Assembly (NCBI GenBank): GCA_023053575.1
Contig: JAKZAP010000014.1
Span: 11,062,938 to 11,126,937 of the forward strand
Source of the DNA: Branchinecta lynchi
Taxonomy: Eukaryota > Arthropoda > Branchiopoda > Anostraca > Branchinectidae
Direction: 5' to 3'
Length of the DNA stretch: 64,000 nucleotides
The translations under genes and the position numbers were made by a program. The notes below the pieces were generated by a model. That model was not told where the DNA came from, searched no databases, and saw only the letters and a program-made list of their open reading frames with translations. This document shows, one piece after another, positions 51,794 to 62,852 of the stretch. Each line of letters starts with the position of its first letter. The first letter of the stretch is position 1.

Positions 51794-54700
51794 CTGGAAC
51801 AGAAAACTGGTATAAACAGAGACACATTAGAAGTAAGAATAATCAATTTTCTTCACACGGAAATCATCCCACGACTCCCCCGAAAAAAAGTTCAGGAAAA
51901 TTGGGGGAGTTCCTAATGTCCTGGAAGTTGGATTAAAAATCAAATTTATGGTGATGAAACATGGTCGATCACAGTGCTGAAGTCTAACAAAGAAGGTATT
52001 GTTGCGAGTTGTCTATTCGGCCGAGATATAATGGGTGAGTAAGCGGTCTGTAGTGGGATTCCAAGGCAAACTGATGGGAATACAATCGAATATCATAAGA
52101 ACAAACTTTTAAAACCGATCTTCCCAGTCAAGCAGTGCGAACTTCACGGAAAGCTTTAAGGTCCGCACTCGTTCAAAAATAATGGCATGGGAAGACTTGG
52201 ACGGAAAGCTTTAAGGTCCGCACTCGTTCAAAAATAATTGCATGAGAAGACTTGGTAGACCAACAGGTATAACTTGTGTTTCGGACTTTGTTTGGCTTTT
52301 CCCAATTTTTCGCCAGGGCCCGCATAGTTTCGAAATATTTTCGCAGCTTCCGTATTGCACTCAAACTAGTAAATTGAAGACTGAGAAGTTTGATGAATAC
52401 GAAGAAGCACGCCGGAAAAACAAATTATTCAGAATGCATTGGGGGAGCTCCTAATGTCCCAAGGAGCTGGACCGTGTCCGATTGATGATGACACAGCGTA
52501 ATCGATTCCGGTGCTCAAATTCCCTCGAACAAATTAATGGGAGTCACAATACGAACAAATAAAGCGGAGTTGGACCAATGATTCCTGACCTCTATATTGT
52601 CCGTCAAGAATGTGGTCCAAGCGGACAGCAGTCTGCAAGTGGAGTCCCCAGATCAAAGGATGGCAATACTGTGAGTAAGTAACATTCAAGGTAGTTACAC
52701 TTGCGTGTGACGACCAGCAAATCCGTTACTTTACGCGCTATTACATTCGGGAATACACGTCGCACCTACCCCGAGACCTACCCAACCTTCAAGCGAAATC
52801 TGAAATCTGTCTCCGTGGTCCCGCAATTCTAGAGTGTCGGCAAAGCATAACGTCACTGATCCGTTTACTGCAGCATCTCAGCGAACTGCACATTTTATTC
52901 GTTCGTTCGATGCTAACAACACACTATATAGGGCTACGTTCCCCTTGTGTAAATATAAGTATTAAATCTATGTGTTATGAGTTAGCGGTTTTTTTTTTTC
53001 TTTTTCTCTCTTCGGTTTGTGAATGTTGGTTCAAAAATGGGTAATAAATTTCATTCATTCATTCAATACGAAGAAAATCTGAAAAGAACTCATGACAGGC
53101 AAAAATATTCAGGAATGTTTATCCACTGCGCCTAGGCCACGGTTCTCCGTTACTGGCCGACTGAGGTGGGTATAAGCGGACCTCAGTCTACAAGTGGAGT
53201 CACCTAGTACGACCGAATAATGTAAAAATATGGCTTCTTTTACTTGTTACGTAATACTATGGTCGGCGTATTACAGATCATACTCACCAACCTCTAAGGC
53301 TGCGGGGTAGACGAGAGTGCGAAGAGGTTGTGAGAAGAAGTTGTGAATCCAAAACAATATTCCGGCTGGGGCAAAACAAAACAAGAACCTTTCTGCATTG
53401 GGTGGAGTTTCTAATGATTCAGAATGTGATTGAAAGTCCAAGCTAGTGGTGGCGGACTACGATCGATAATAGGGGATTGCGTGATAACACTAGTTCCGGA
53501 CCTATCTATTAGCCGAGACAAGTTGGGGGACCAAGCAGATCTCAGTCTACAAGTGTTCCCGACACCAGGAATGTGAATGCAATGCAAAAATGTGGCTTAA
53601 CTAGACTGCTACGTTTTACATTTGTTTCCCTTGTTTTTGCGCAATACTGTATTAGAATATACAGAAGCTTTTCCGTCGATCGTCGCCTTTGCTTTTCACA
53701 CGAAAAACCGCATTTTCGACCGATTTTGTTCGACGGTCCAAGCTTTGTCTTGTTTTCAGTCATCCAAGAAATTGCGTTTCTAGTCGGAATTTAAACGGCC
53801 GCACAGGACTTTGAAGAATGACACCTGGCTTCAATTGGCTTGGCGACCTGTGCCAGTCAACACGCAATGCCAAGTGATAAAGGGGGAATGCTGGAAGTAG
53901 AACTGTGCGATCAAAGTGACCTGTACAGATTTAAGACGCTGACGTGGTCAGCTTGAGAAAGGGTCCGATCAGGGGCCTCACGACTGGGGGGGGGGGGACG
54001 CCCCGCCCCCAATGCTGTCGGCCAGTCGGTAAAAATAATCGAGTCGGCGCGAAGCGCCAGGAGTTTTCGTCAAAACAGTTGATTTTTTTCATGAAAACAG
54101 TCGGTTTTTCTGAAAATTGGTCGATTTTTCGTCAAAATAGTCGGTTTTTCCGAAAATAAGTCGATTTTTACCAAAAATGTCATTTTTGTTGTTCAAAACA
54201 GTCGTTTTTTCTGCAGAAAAAGTCGGTAAAAATTACCAGCCAGTCGGTAAATGCCTCGTCCCCCCCACCCCAAACATTTTGGCTAGTAACGCCTCTGGGT
54301 CCGATCGATACTGCTTATCTGTCAGGCTCGCCTAGTGAGCATCCCGGAGCGCTGAGAATAGTGCGTGACCAAGCAACATCATTTCAATAGAGCTGCTTTA
54401 TTGCACGCGTGACATTAACTTACGTGTCGGTCCTCCAATATTTCATCTCCCACGAGGACGCACTGATCGAACGTAGAATTCGGGACTGTTCGTGCTCAGT
54501 GGATAATAGCCGCAGTTTTTCACAGCGATGCTTTACGATATTTGTGACTGACTACACTGCTAGCCAGAAGAGAGGGTGGTTGGAACCTACGAGAGGACTT
54601 AAAAAAAAGACGGGGTCTCATCTCAGCGTAGGTGACAATCATGTATGATGGGCGGTGTTAGAATTTTCTGAAACTATTGAGACTAACGGTGACTTTTTGC

Positions 54701-57700
54701 CCATATCCTACGTTAGAGATTAGGAAAGCTTGGAGCAGAATGTTTACCTCGTTCAGTCATAAACCTGACGGCGTCCATGCAGGGTTGCGATATGTCGCAC
54801 GATAGTGTGAATTGTTCACTCTATTTCGTTTTGTCACTCTTGTCCTACGTATGACATAAAAATCACTCTATTTCAGAAATGGTCTAAATGTGTCATTTTG
54901 TAGCAGGGATTCCATCCAGAAGCGACTATTTCACGGTCTTTCATCAACACAAAACTAAAATGGGTAATTTTTGCAAAGGCGATTCTGACCAAAAGTGAGC
55001 ATTTCGAATTTTTACATAAAGATAAGAATTTCACTCCCAATTCACTATCTGTTTTGGGCCAAAGTTCACTCTCTAAAGGCGTATTCTCGCAGTTCACCGA
55101 GGACTCCTCGGGGAATGAAGGGGAACGGCGAGAATAGAGGGAATCACTCCATGCGGACTCCGCGTACGGATAACAGCGAGAATACAGGGAATGCTTACAA
55201 ACTGAATTCTGTTCAAACAAGACCAAAGTTTTCGATGGGATCCCAAAAGTTCAAATTTGATCCAGGCAATTGGGTCTTGTCTTCGCCAGCTCCAATCTTA
55301 GTCAGACTCATTGAACCCTTTTACTATCAAAATTTAGAAACAGGTTAAGGCCAAATAGCTAAGCATATGAGAAAACCAAGTTCAGATATGGATTTAGCAT
55401 GTGCGTTTACCCCTTTCAGTCATATCTATTTTGACGAAGCAGATCGAAACTTCCTCCATATTTCGGTCAATTTTCCGTTTTCGGCGGAATTCCGGAACTA
55501 CTTGTTCAAAAATAAAAAATGAATTCAGCATGTCTCCTTACCCCTAGATCCATCCTCTAATCAACTTCAAATTAAACTTTTACTTTTAACAAATTTTCTG
55601 GTTTCAGTCGGATTCCGAGCGATCTATACGTCCGGTGGGAAAATGATTGTCAAATGTGAATTCAGCATATCTACTTACCCGAAATGGAACTTCTTCTCAA
55701 ATTTAAATAAAACTTTTACTTTAAATAAATTCTCCAGTTTTAGCCGGATTCCGGCCGAACCAATTTTCCGGCGAGAAAATACTTTTCATATTCGGGCTCA
55801 GCACGTTTACTTGCCCCCAAATCCAACCTCCAATCAACTTCGTATTAAACTTTTACTTTTCATAAATTTTTCGGTTTTCGCCGGATTTCGGGTGAACTAT
55901 GTTTCCGGCGAGAAAACAAATTTCATATTCGGATTCAGCATGCCTCCTTACCCCTAATTCGACTATTTCATTAGCTTTTAAAAAATATTTTGTGTTCTCC
56001 TTAATTTCAAACCCCTCCCCCACCCTAAATATAGAGCTACATAGCCCATCTTCGAACTTGAACTGTACTTTGACCTAAAGAGTCCTCATGCCAAGTTTGA
56101 TCAAAATATCTCAACCCCTTCGAGAGTTATCCTGCTAACAGACGGACGGACGGACAGACGGACAACTTTTGCGATGTCATAGGTATCCCTCCACTTACGT
56201 TTTGGGATCCCAAAAAGGTATGCAGTTGACAAAATTACTCTGGTCCACTTTATTTTTGGTTTTGTTGATTCTGACACCAACACCAGCAAAAATTGATTCC
56301 CGTCCGAATCTGAAAGGGAGTCCTATTTGTGATGGTGATGATTGCGGAGCGTTTCCCGTCCGTGGGGACTCGCGAGAATACGGGAGCGAGTCCCTCTGAC
56401 AAACAAAAAAGGAAGGGACTCAAAAGGAGTCCTCGGGGAACGGCGAGAACACGCTTTAAATGTTTTTGATCTGGCAGCCCTGCGTACAAGTGCCGTTTAC
56501 AGAAAACAGAAGCGAATGTCGAACTGAGTGTCGGACAAAAACTACCGTTATACTCTTGATGACTAACGCTTCGTACCGGCGATAAATCGCCGCGTGCCTC
56601 CGAAGAACCAGAAACATCACCGCAACAAACGCTGTTGATTGGTTTGCATTGGGTTTTAGTCAATCTTGAGTATTTGTTTGGGTGACGTTGCTTGTTCGCC
56701 CTAGGATAACCGGCCGGTTTCGGACTTATTAATCTAGAGTTCTCCGAAGGTGACCTCAGGGCTCAGACAATGCTTCTGAACGTTTTGAGACAAGAGCTAG
56801 TAGCTTCAATGGGTCGCAGAGATCGCTGAAACTACTTCTCAGCATCAATAACCAGAGCAGGCGACATGCGGGCGACTTGCTATCTCCTCCACTCTCATTA
56901 TCGAAACATCCGTTCGTCTATAAATAAGGGTTGGCCCAGGAAGTGTCAGTTGAGCAGGTGAATGATGAGTAGTGACGTAAGAAAAGTAATGGGGATGCAG
57001 ACTGACGAAATTCATATTTCATGCGACAGGCAAAACATAAAAAGGATAATTTATAACATATCCGAGACGTCCAGTATGAGCTCAGAAAAACACATGATTG
57101 GCATAGGATAGGGGTTAATGATACGGGTGTGTCAAGTTTTTTGTGTCAATAGTAGTTAGTGTACAAAGCTTTGGAACAAATGCATAATTGCTCCAAGCAT
57201 TCGAGCAATTAAGCCGACATGTCGTTGGCGCTTGTTGAAACAATTCTTAACGATCCGTTCATGGTTCCGAGAAGGTTTACAAGTCCCATTCCAGAAATTG
57301 CTGGCACGAAAGGCGTATTCTTTGCCACTGATGCGAACCAGCTTTCATTCCGGCAGCGGAAAAGCTCTGAGAAATCACTGCAATTTGCTCTGAAATCGCA
57401 GAATTCTGCGGAATTTTTGACATAAATGCGTTTTTCTGCTGCGGTATTTTTAACATAAATGCGTTTTCTGGGGCATTTTTTAACAGCTATGAACCTAACT
57501 CGATCTTCTTTAACCCCAGTCGCTAGTTACTACTAACGGACTATTGAAGGTAGGAAGACTTCGTATTGGACAGTCCACCAACCAAGAAGCGACAAGTAAA
57601 GCAAGGGGACATTTTCGCGTGGACGGGGTTGATGGCTCCGTCTGATGTTACGTCCCATCATCACGATGGGTGTTTTCGCGTCGATGCCATCTAGCTCCAT

Positions 57701-59721
57701 AGCCCTTTTCGCGTGAAAAGCTCGAAGGTTGACGTCACCATCCAACTGGATGGGTGGCTCCCGTTAAACGACCCTCCTCGAGCTCTATTGAACAGGTGGA
57801 GGAAGACGGCATCTTCCTCTGTCTCAACCTCAAACCGTTGTAGTGTGGATGGCATCTTATGTCAAGCTTTAGTTAATTTTTATGCCGAGAAACGAAAAGC
57901 AACAGATGCAGGCTTGCCACCGGTAGTACAATTTTACTCTTTTTAGTACATTTTTGTTCTAAGTAGTGAGTTGGTAGTACATTTGAAACAAGACCAAAGG
58001 TTTCGATGGGATCCCAAAAAGTCAATATTTGATCCAGACAATTGGGTCTTGTCTTCGCCAGACTCCTTGAACAGTTTTAATATTAAAATCAGTAACAGAT
58101 TAAGGCCAAATAGCTAATCATCTGAGAAAACCAAGTTCAGATATGGATTCAGCATGTGTGTTTACCCTATAAGTCATATCTGTTTTGACGAAAACTTCCT
58201 GCCACTTCTGACAATTTCCCGGTATCAGCCGAATTCCGGAACTACTTGTCCGGCGAAAAAAAGAAAGCTTAAAAACGAACTCAGCGTATCCCCAGTATTG
58301 AAAATCTAATCAGCTTCAAATAAAAATTTAACTTATAACAAATCGAACTATAAGTCCGGTCGAACTATATGTCCGGGTAAAAAATTATTTTCATACACGG
58401 ATTCAGCATCTCTTCTTACCCCTAAATCGGATATCTAATCAACTACAAATAGAACTTTAACTTTTTCCGGTTTTGGCCGGATTCCGGGCAAAGTACTTGC
58501 CCGGGTAGAAAATTATTTTCACACAAGTGTTCAGCATGTCTTCTTACCCCTAAATCGAACATCTAATCAACTCCAAATAAAACTTTTACTTTTAACAAAC
58601 TTTCCGGTTTTGGCCGGATTCCGGGCAAACTAATTGTCCGGCGAGAAAATGGTTTTCACCATCGTGTTCAGCATGTTTTCTTACCCCTAAATCGAACATA
58701 AAAACAACTTCAAATAAAACTTTTACTTTTAACAAACTTTCCGGTTTTGGCCGGATTCCGGGCGAACTACTTGTCCGATGACAAAATGGTTCTCGCCATC
58801 GTGTTCAGCATGTTTTCTTACCTATAAATCGAACATAAAATCAACTACAAATAAAACATTTACTTTTAACAAACTTTCCGGTTTGGCCGGATTCCGGGCG
58901 AACTACTTGTCCGATGACAAAATGGTTTTGACCATCGTGTTCAGCATGACTTCTTACCCCACAATCGACTATCACAGTATATGTTTAAAAATATTTCATT
59001 TGCCCCTTAATTTAAACCCCCTCCCCCACCCCTAAATATAGGGTTACAGAGCCCATCAACGAACTTGACCTTACTCTTGACCCAAAAATCCTCACATCAA
59101 GTTCATCAAAATATCTCATTCTCTTCGAGAGTTATAGTGCGCACAGACGGACAGACGGACAACTTTTGCGATGTCATAGGTATCCCGCCACTTACGTTTT
59201 GGGATCCCAAAAGTAGTACTTATGAAGTACATTTTAAGAAAGGTAGTAACTATTACAAAAAAATATCCTCTCTATCAAAGTTCATGTGGCCCTAGTTGTA
59301 TTTTGCCCTTTTTATCTGAAGTATTTGATCTGATTATTTTAATCTTAATCTGTTTCTCAACGAAACCCCTATTTTTGACGAAGGTTCGATCCAGGTCATA
59401 TTGGTAGGGTCGTGCCAAAGTGATGCTGCAGCAACAGTGGAAAACAATGCGCGAAAAGCAACACGCGTAAACATTTTTCTTAGGTAGTACATTTTCTCCT
59501 CTGGTAGTACCTTTTTGCTACTTGGGTACTGCATTTTGAGTCCTGAACAGATAGAACTTAAACTTACGAGGAGTTTGTTGTCAACTGTTTTGACGACAAT
59601 CTCTTCCGGGGCGTACTGGGAGACGTCGAATCTCAGCTTGAGGAGTTTCTGCTCTCCATCTTCTTGGATCAAAGGTGAGCTGAGGCCCTCGAGCCACGAG
59701 GAAGGTGGTGGCGCCAGATCG
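51599..59721 (-). CDS. Small heat-shock protein (alpha-crystallin domain), last two exons
   Basis: ATP-independent holdase chaperone of the sHSP family. Join complement(51599-51793, 59568-59721) gives about 115 residues in one frame. It contains the whole alpha-crystallin domain: LKLRFDVSQYAPEEIVVKTV, then DNKLLVHAKHEEK, REYNREFLLPKGTNPENIKS and SRDGVLTVEAP. It ends with the I-x-I type tail IPI. The upstream peptide PPPSSWLEGLSSPLIQEDGE is typical of the arthropod CG14207 / HspB8-like group, whose members are about 180-190 aa, so about 70 N-terminal residues are missing. I found no such exon up to 64000. The 7.8-kb intron is full of repeats. Confidence 0.92.
51794..53969. repeat. sHSP intron part 1: degenerate tandem/dispersed repeats
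   Basis: A ~58-bp pair at 52143-52257 (GGAAAGCTTTAAGGTCCGCA...). A looser repeat with GGGGGAGTTCCTAATGTCC words is at about 51900, 52440 and 53400. 52930-53066 looks like a plus-strand LINE 3' end with an (ATTC)n tail. Confidence 0.5.
53970..54297 (-). mobile_element. Family C MITE copy 4, 8-bp TSD
   Basis: GGTCCGAT at 53962-53969 and 54298-54305. Ends CAGGGGCCTCACGACTGG and GGCTAGTAACGCCTCTG. Confidence 0.88.
54306..55073. other. sHSP intron, nothing recognised
   Basis: No family member or coding signal noted. Confidence 0.4.
55074..56458. mobile_element. Family O TIR element carrying a family A insertion
   Basis: TAAAGGCGTATTCTCGCAGT at the left against TAAAGCGTGTTCTCGCCGTT (inverted) at the right. 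A palindrome around GGACTCCTCGGGG lies just inside. The A element at 55217-56211 occupies most of it. Confidence 0.65.
55217..56211 (-). mobile_element. Family A element 8
   Basis: Reversed, complete: CAAGACCAAAGTTTTCGATG ... ACTTACGTTTTGGGATCC. Confidence 0.87.
56459..57986. other. sHSP intron, nothing recognised
   Basis: Short local repeats only (e.g. AACATAAATGCGTTTT at about 57419 and 57453). Confidence 0.4.
57987..59208 (-). mobile_element. Family A element 9 (longest, ~8 units)
   Basis: Reversed. The regular core spaces TTTTGGCCGGATTCCGGGC at 58480, 58616, 58748 and 58880, i.e. about 131 bp apart. Ends CAAGACCAAAGGTTTCGATG and GGGATCCC (59201-59208). Confidence 0.9.
59568..59721 (-). 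CDS. sHSP penultimate exon (start of alpha-crystallin domain)
   Basis: Acceptor ATGTATAG; the first base completes a codon begun in an unseen upstream exon. 51 codons follow, DLAPPPSSWLEGLSSPLIQE onward to VKTVDNKLL, ending CTC|GTAAGT in phase 0. An ATG overlaps the acceptor (59730) and could look like a start, but the family continues N-terminally, so splicing is preferred. Confidence 0.9.
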
Positions 59722-62412
59722 CTATACATGAGAAAAGCAATTAGTAAGTGTTTCAGTCATCCTCGTTACTAAACGGCAAATCTAACGGAATGTTCACCTT
59801 GCATTCTATCCCTATTGAGGATGATAATGAACCGGTAATAATTCCCCCCATAGATCTAGGTTAAATCGTAGGCTGACTTTCCGTAGGCTACTGGATCAGC
59901 CAGTACACCTAGCAGAAAACGGCATCGTGTTTCGACTAGGAAATTCAAGTTCCAGATAATTCCAAAATAATAATAAATCTTGAAAATATTCTGAACAATT
60001 CAAACCAGCAACAGTTTAGACCAAATTAACGACAGTAAATATAACTGTACGGTATTTCCATTAAAATTTTTGTTATGAAGTAGGGGGGAGGGGGGCCGCT
60101 AAAAGTGCAGCTAGAACACCTGATAGTGCGATTTGGTAAATATAATATCGCCAGTACAAACCACCGATCCCTTTTGCCGGAAACAGCCCTCCCCCAACAA
60201 TCGAACCCGGCAACAGAATAACCTCACACCCCCCAAAGTCCGAACAAATCAGTATGGAAACTCGTGGTACCTTTTTTCAGGTTTATGTTTAACGCGAAGA
60301 TATGGTGTTTGTTTTTATAGATATGAAACTAAAGTTAGTTATGCTACGATGGTGTCTGAATATATAGATCTCTTCCTCTCTCTGACATCGCTGGGAGGAA
60401 TGAGTAGGTGGGAAGGGCTGGGAAATTTTTTCTTACACATTAGGTTCCGTGCTATCCGACTGATAGCGGATAGTAGACAACCCTGCCCGAACAGCAAAGA
60501 GAACAAGAGAGATGGTGCCTTTCATTGAGAAAACAGGTTGGTCGGGTGCTTATCGTTACACCAGATGATTGCTGATTTTCACATTCGGCTAGGGATGACA
60601 AGAAAATGCAAAGGTTTCGGGTACAATGTCATCCGGGTCGGGAACTGGATTGACTGGGAAGGATTACTCTGTGGGAAGTCCGGATGTTCTACTGCACAGT
60701 ATATAGTACTGTAAGTTCTTTATTTCACACTGTGGCAGGCGTGTGCATAGTTTGTGAACCGCTTAAAGGAATGAGCGGAAACGAGACTCTAATGATTTTA
60801 CTGTCAAGACTCCCACTTGAAACTTGGGAGAGCAATTGCGCAAATACACTGTCTTGAATTCGAGGACTTCTAAAACTTCGTAATCCATTAGCTACCCCAT
60901 AGCTTTGACCATTAGTAAGAGCGATAAGAATCCTCGGCGACCAAATTTATAGTCCATATAATGAGATGAAACCCTCTGAGAGCCGGGGTAATGCCCACAG
61001 TCCTTAGCCTAGGCCCATTGACAACGAGTGAATTAGCGAGACTCAAACTAGTACTACTGGCATTCACTTCCGATTCAACTAAATGTAGGTTAAAGCCATA
61101 AAAAGATTAACCCACGAATTTTCGATATGCATCATTTTCCGGTGCGGGTCCGGTCAGTGCTTTCATAATGATTGTAAAAAAAGGGAAATACAATAGCCTA
61201 CTACTATTTTTTTTTTCGGACGGCTAATTTGTTGGCAAAGTCGTAATAAAGGTACTATGTTCAAGTTAACAATCGTGGTTAGTCTACTTAACTGTTCTTT
61301 GCAGCCTGTGCCTGACCTTTGTTGGCTTTGAAAACAATCTTAATTTCAAATTAGCAAAAAGAGCTGACAGGCACTATCATCTCTTCCACACAAACTGTCA
61401 ATCCGTAAAAAGCTGTTTCGCCGTTCTATCTGAACGTGGAGAAAACTATAGAAACAAACAAGTAATTCCTTAAGGAATTTAGTTCCCGGAAGCGGTGCTA
61501 ACAAACTTGTGGGAAAAAACATGTCTTTCCGCACTAAACCGGGTGCGAGAAAAGCATAAACACTCCCAGAAAACACTGTACCTGGGGAACTGAGGATCTA
61601 TTCCTTGGACCCCTTTTTCCCGGGTCTTATTATCTTTTAAAGCATAACTCTTACTAGAAATTATCTTTTCAAGAAGAAATGGCTCAGAAATATCGTTTTC
61701 AAAAATACCATTACATTCTACGAGAAATTAGGGATTTTGTTGTTAGCGGTTGTCGACCCTACCCAGCCCTCTTTGTCCGATGCGGCGGCTGGAAGCAAAA
61801 TGTTTGAAAACTAAACGCGCTTTGGTCAAAAAGCGGGAGAACCAAGCAAAACTAACAAGTCCAAAACCGAAGGTAGAACTGGTGGGCTACCATGTCTTCC
61901 AAAGTAAAAAATAATACTTTGAAGCTTCGCATGTCCTTATCTGTTACGAATTTTTGACGGACGTTGAAGCTTTGGGCGAAGTTGCGTTGTGTGCCTTTCA
62001 AATCCCGCTAGGGCCAAAAAGCGCTAAAGACTCATAGGTACAAAACGAAACAATGGCAAAAGGAGGGGTGTCAGAATCTTAGAATCCCATAACGGAGCTA
62101 GGGATAATATGAAAGGCAGATTAAGCAAGAGGGGTCCTTTAAATGTTTATGTTGAAAGATTCGCTGGACGCGTGTGAACGTGTAGTGTCGGGGTGCTGGC
62201 AGTAGAACTGTTATTATTTTTCGCTTTGAAGATAATAGACCTGGGGAACTGAGTTCGTTCGGTCAAGGATCTTTCCTTGGACCAATACCTGTTTTTCTCG
62301 GGTAGTGTTATCTTTTAAATATTTTTGTTGATAGATTAGGTGGTGTGGCGGGTGGGGTGATGACGGGAGAGAATGGTCTATTATTTACCTTGTGTTTTGT
62401 ATCTTTCATATA
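59722..62412. other. sHSP upstream intron or flank, nothing coding recognised
   Basis: Searched by eye for the sHSP N-terminal exon without success. 61572-61640 and 62230-62330 share a ~70-bp repeat (CTGGGGAACTGAG...TTCCTTGGACC). Confidence 0.4.
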
Positions 62413-62678
62413 TTTGACAGTGCAAAACGATACGTCAGCTGAATTTTATTTGAGCTATATTTTGTCCTTCTTGGCAAGGGTCCTCTTAAGACTCAAGCTG
62501 GAAAATGAACTTGTGGAAAACAACTAAAGATTCTAGCGAGAGTATCCGATTTTGTGAATTTCTTCGTGAAAATTGCTTGGAGTTAAAGCTGGTGCTGCGA
62601 TTCCATTTTGGACACGGCAGCTGTTCTTGCTGCTCAATTGGGTCTTTGAGAGGGTAGAGTTGGTTTTGCACTGTCAAA
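62413..62678. mobile_element. Family K MITE copy 3
   Basis: A perfect TIR, TTTGACAGTGCAAAAC / GTTTTGCACTGTCAAA. Interior GGCAAGGGTCCTCTTAAGAC as in the other copies. The flank TATGATTCGCAGTCA also matches the 4922 copy, so the true element may be larger. Confidence 0.8.
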
Positions 62679-62852
62679 TATGATTCGCAGTCACCTTGAG
62701 CTGAAGGAATATTTATGTGCTAACTTTGAAACATATATTCAAATAATGCATAAAATTGAGTACGGCAGCTACGATGCTTTGGCAGCGATATTGCGGACTT
62801 TCTTGGCAAGGGTCCTCGTCAGGCTGTCAATCTTCAGGGTCAACGTTGGGGA

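Noticed and set aside
59728..59730. ATG just upstream of the sHSP exon as the protein start
   Set aside because: It lies across the acceptor TATAG, and the family has about 70 further N-terminal residues, so splicing from an upstream exon is more likely.
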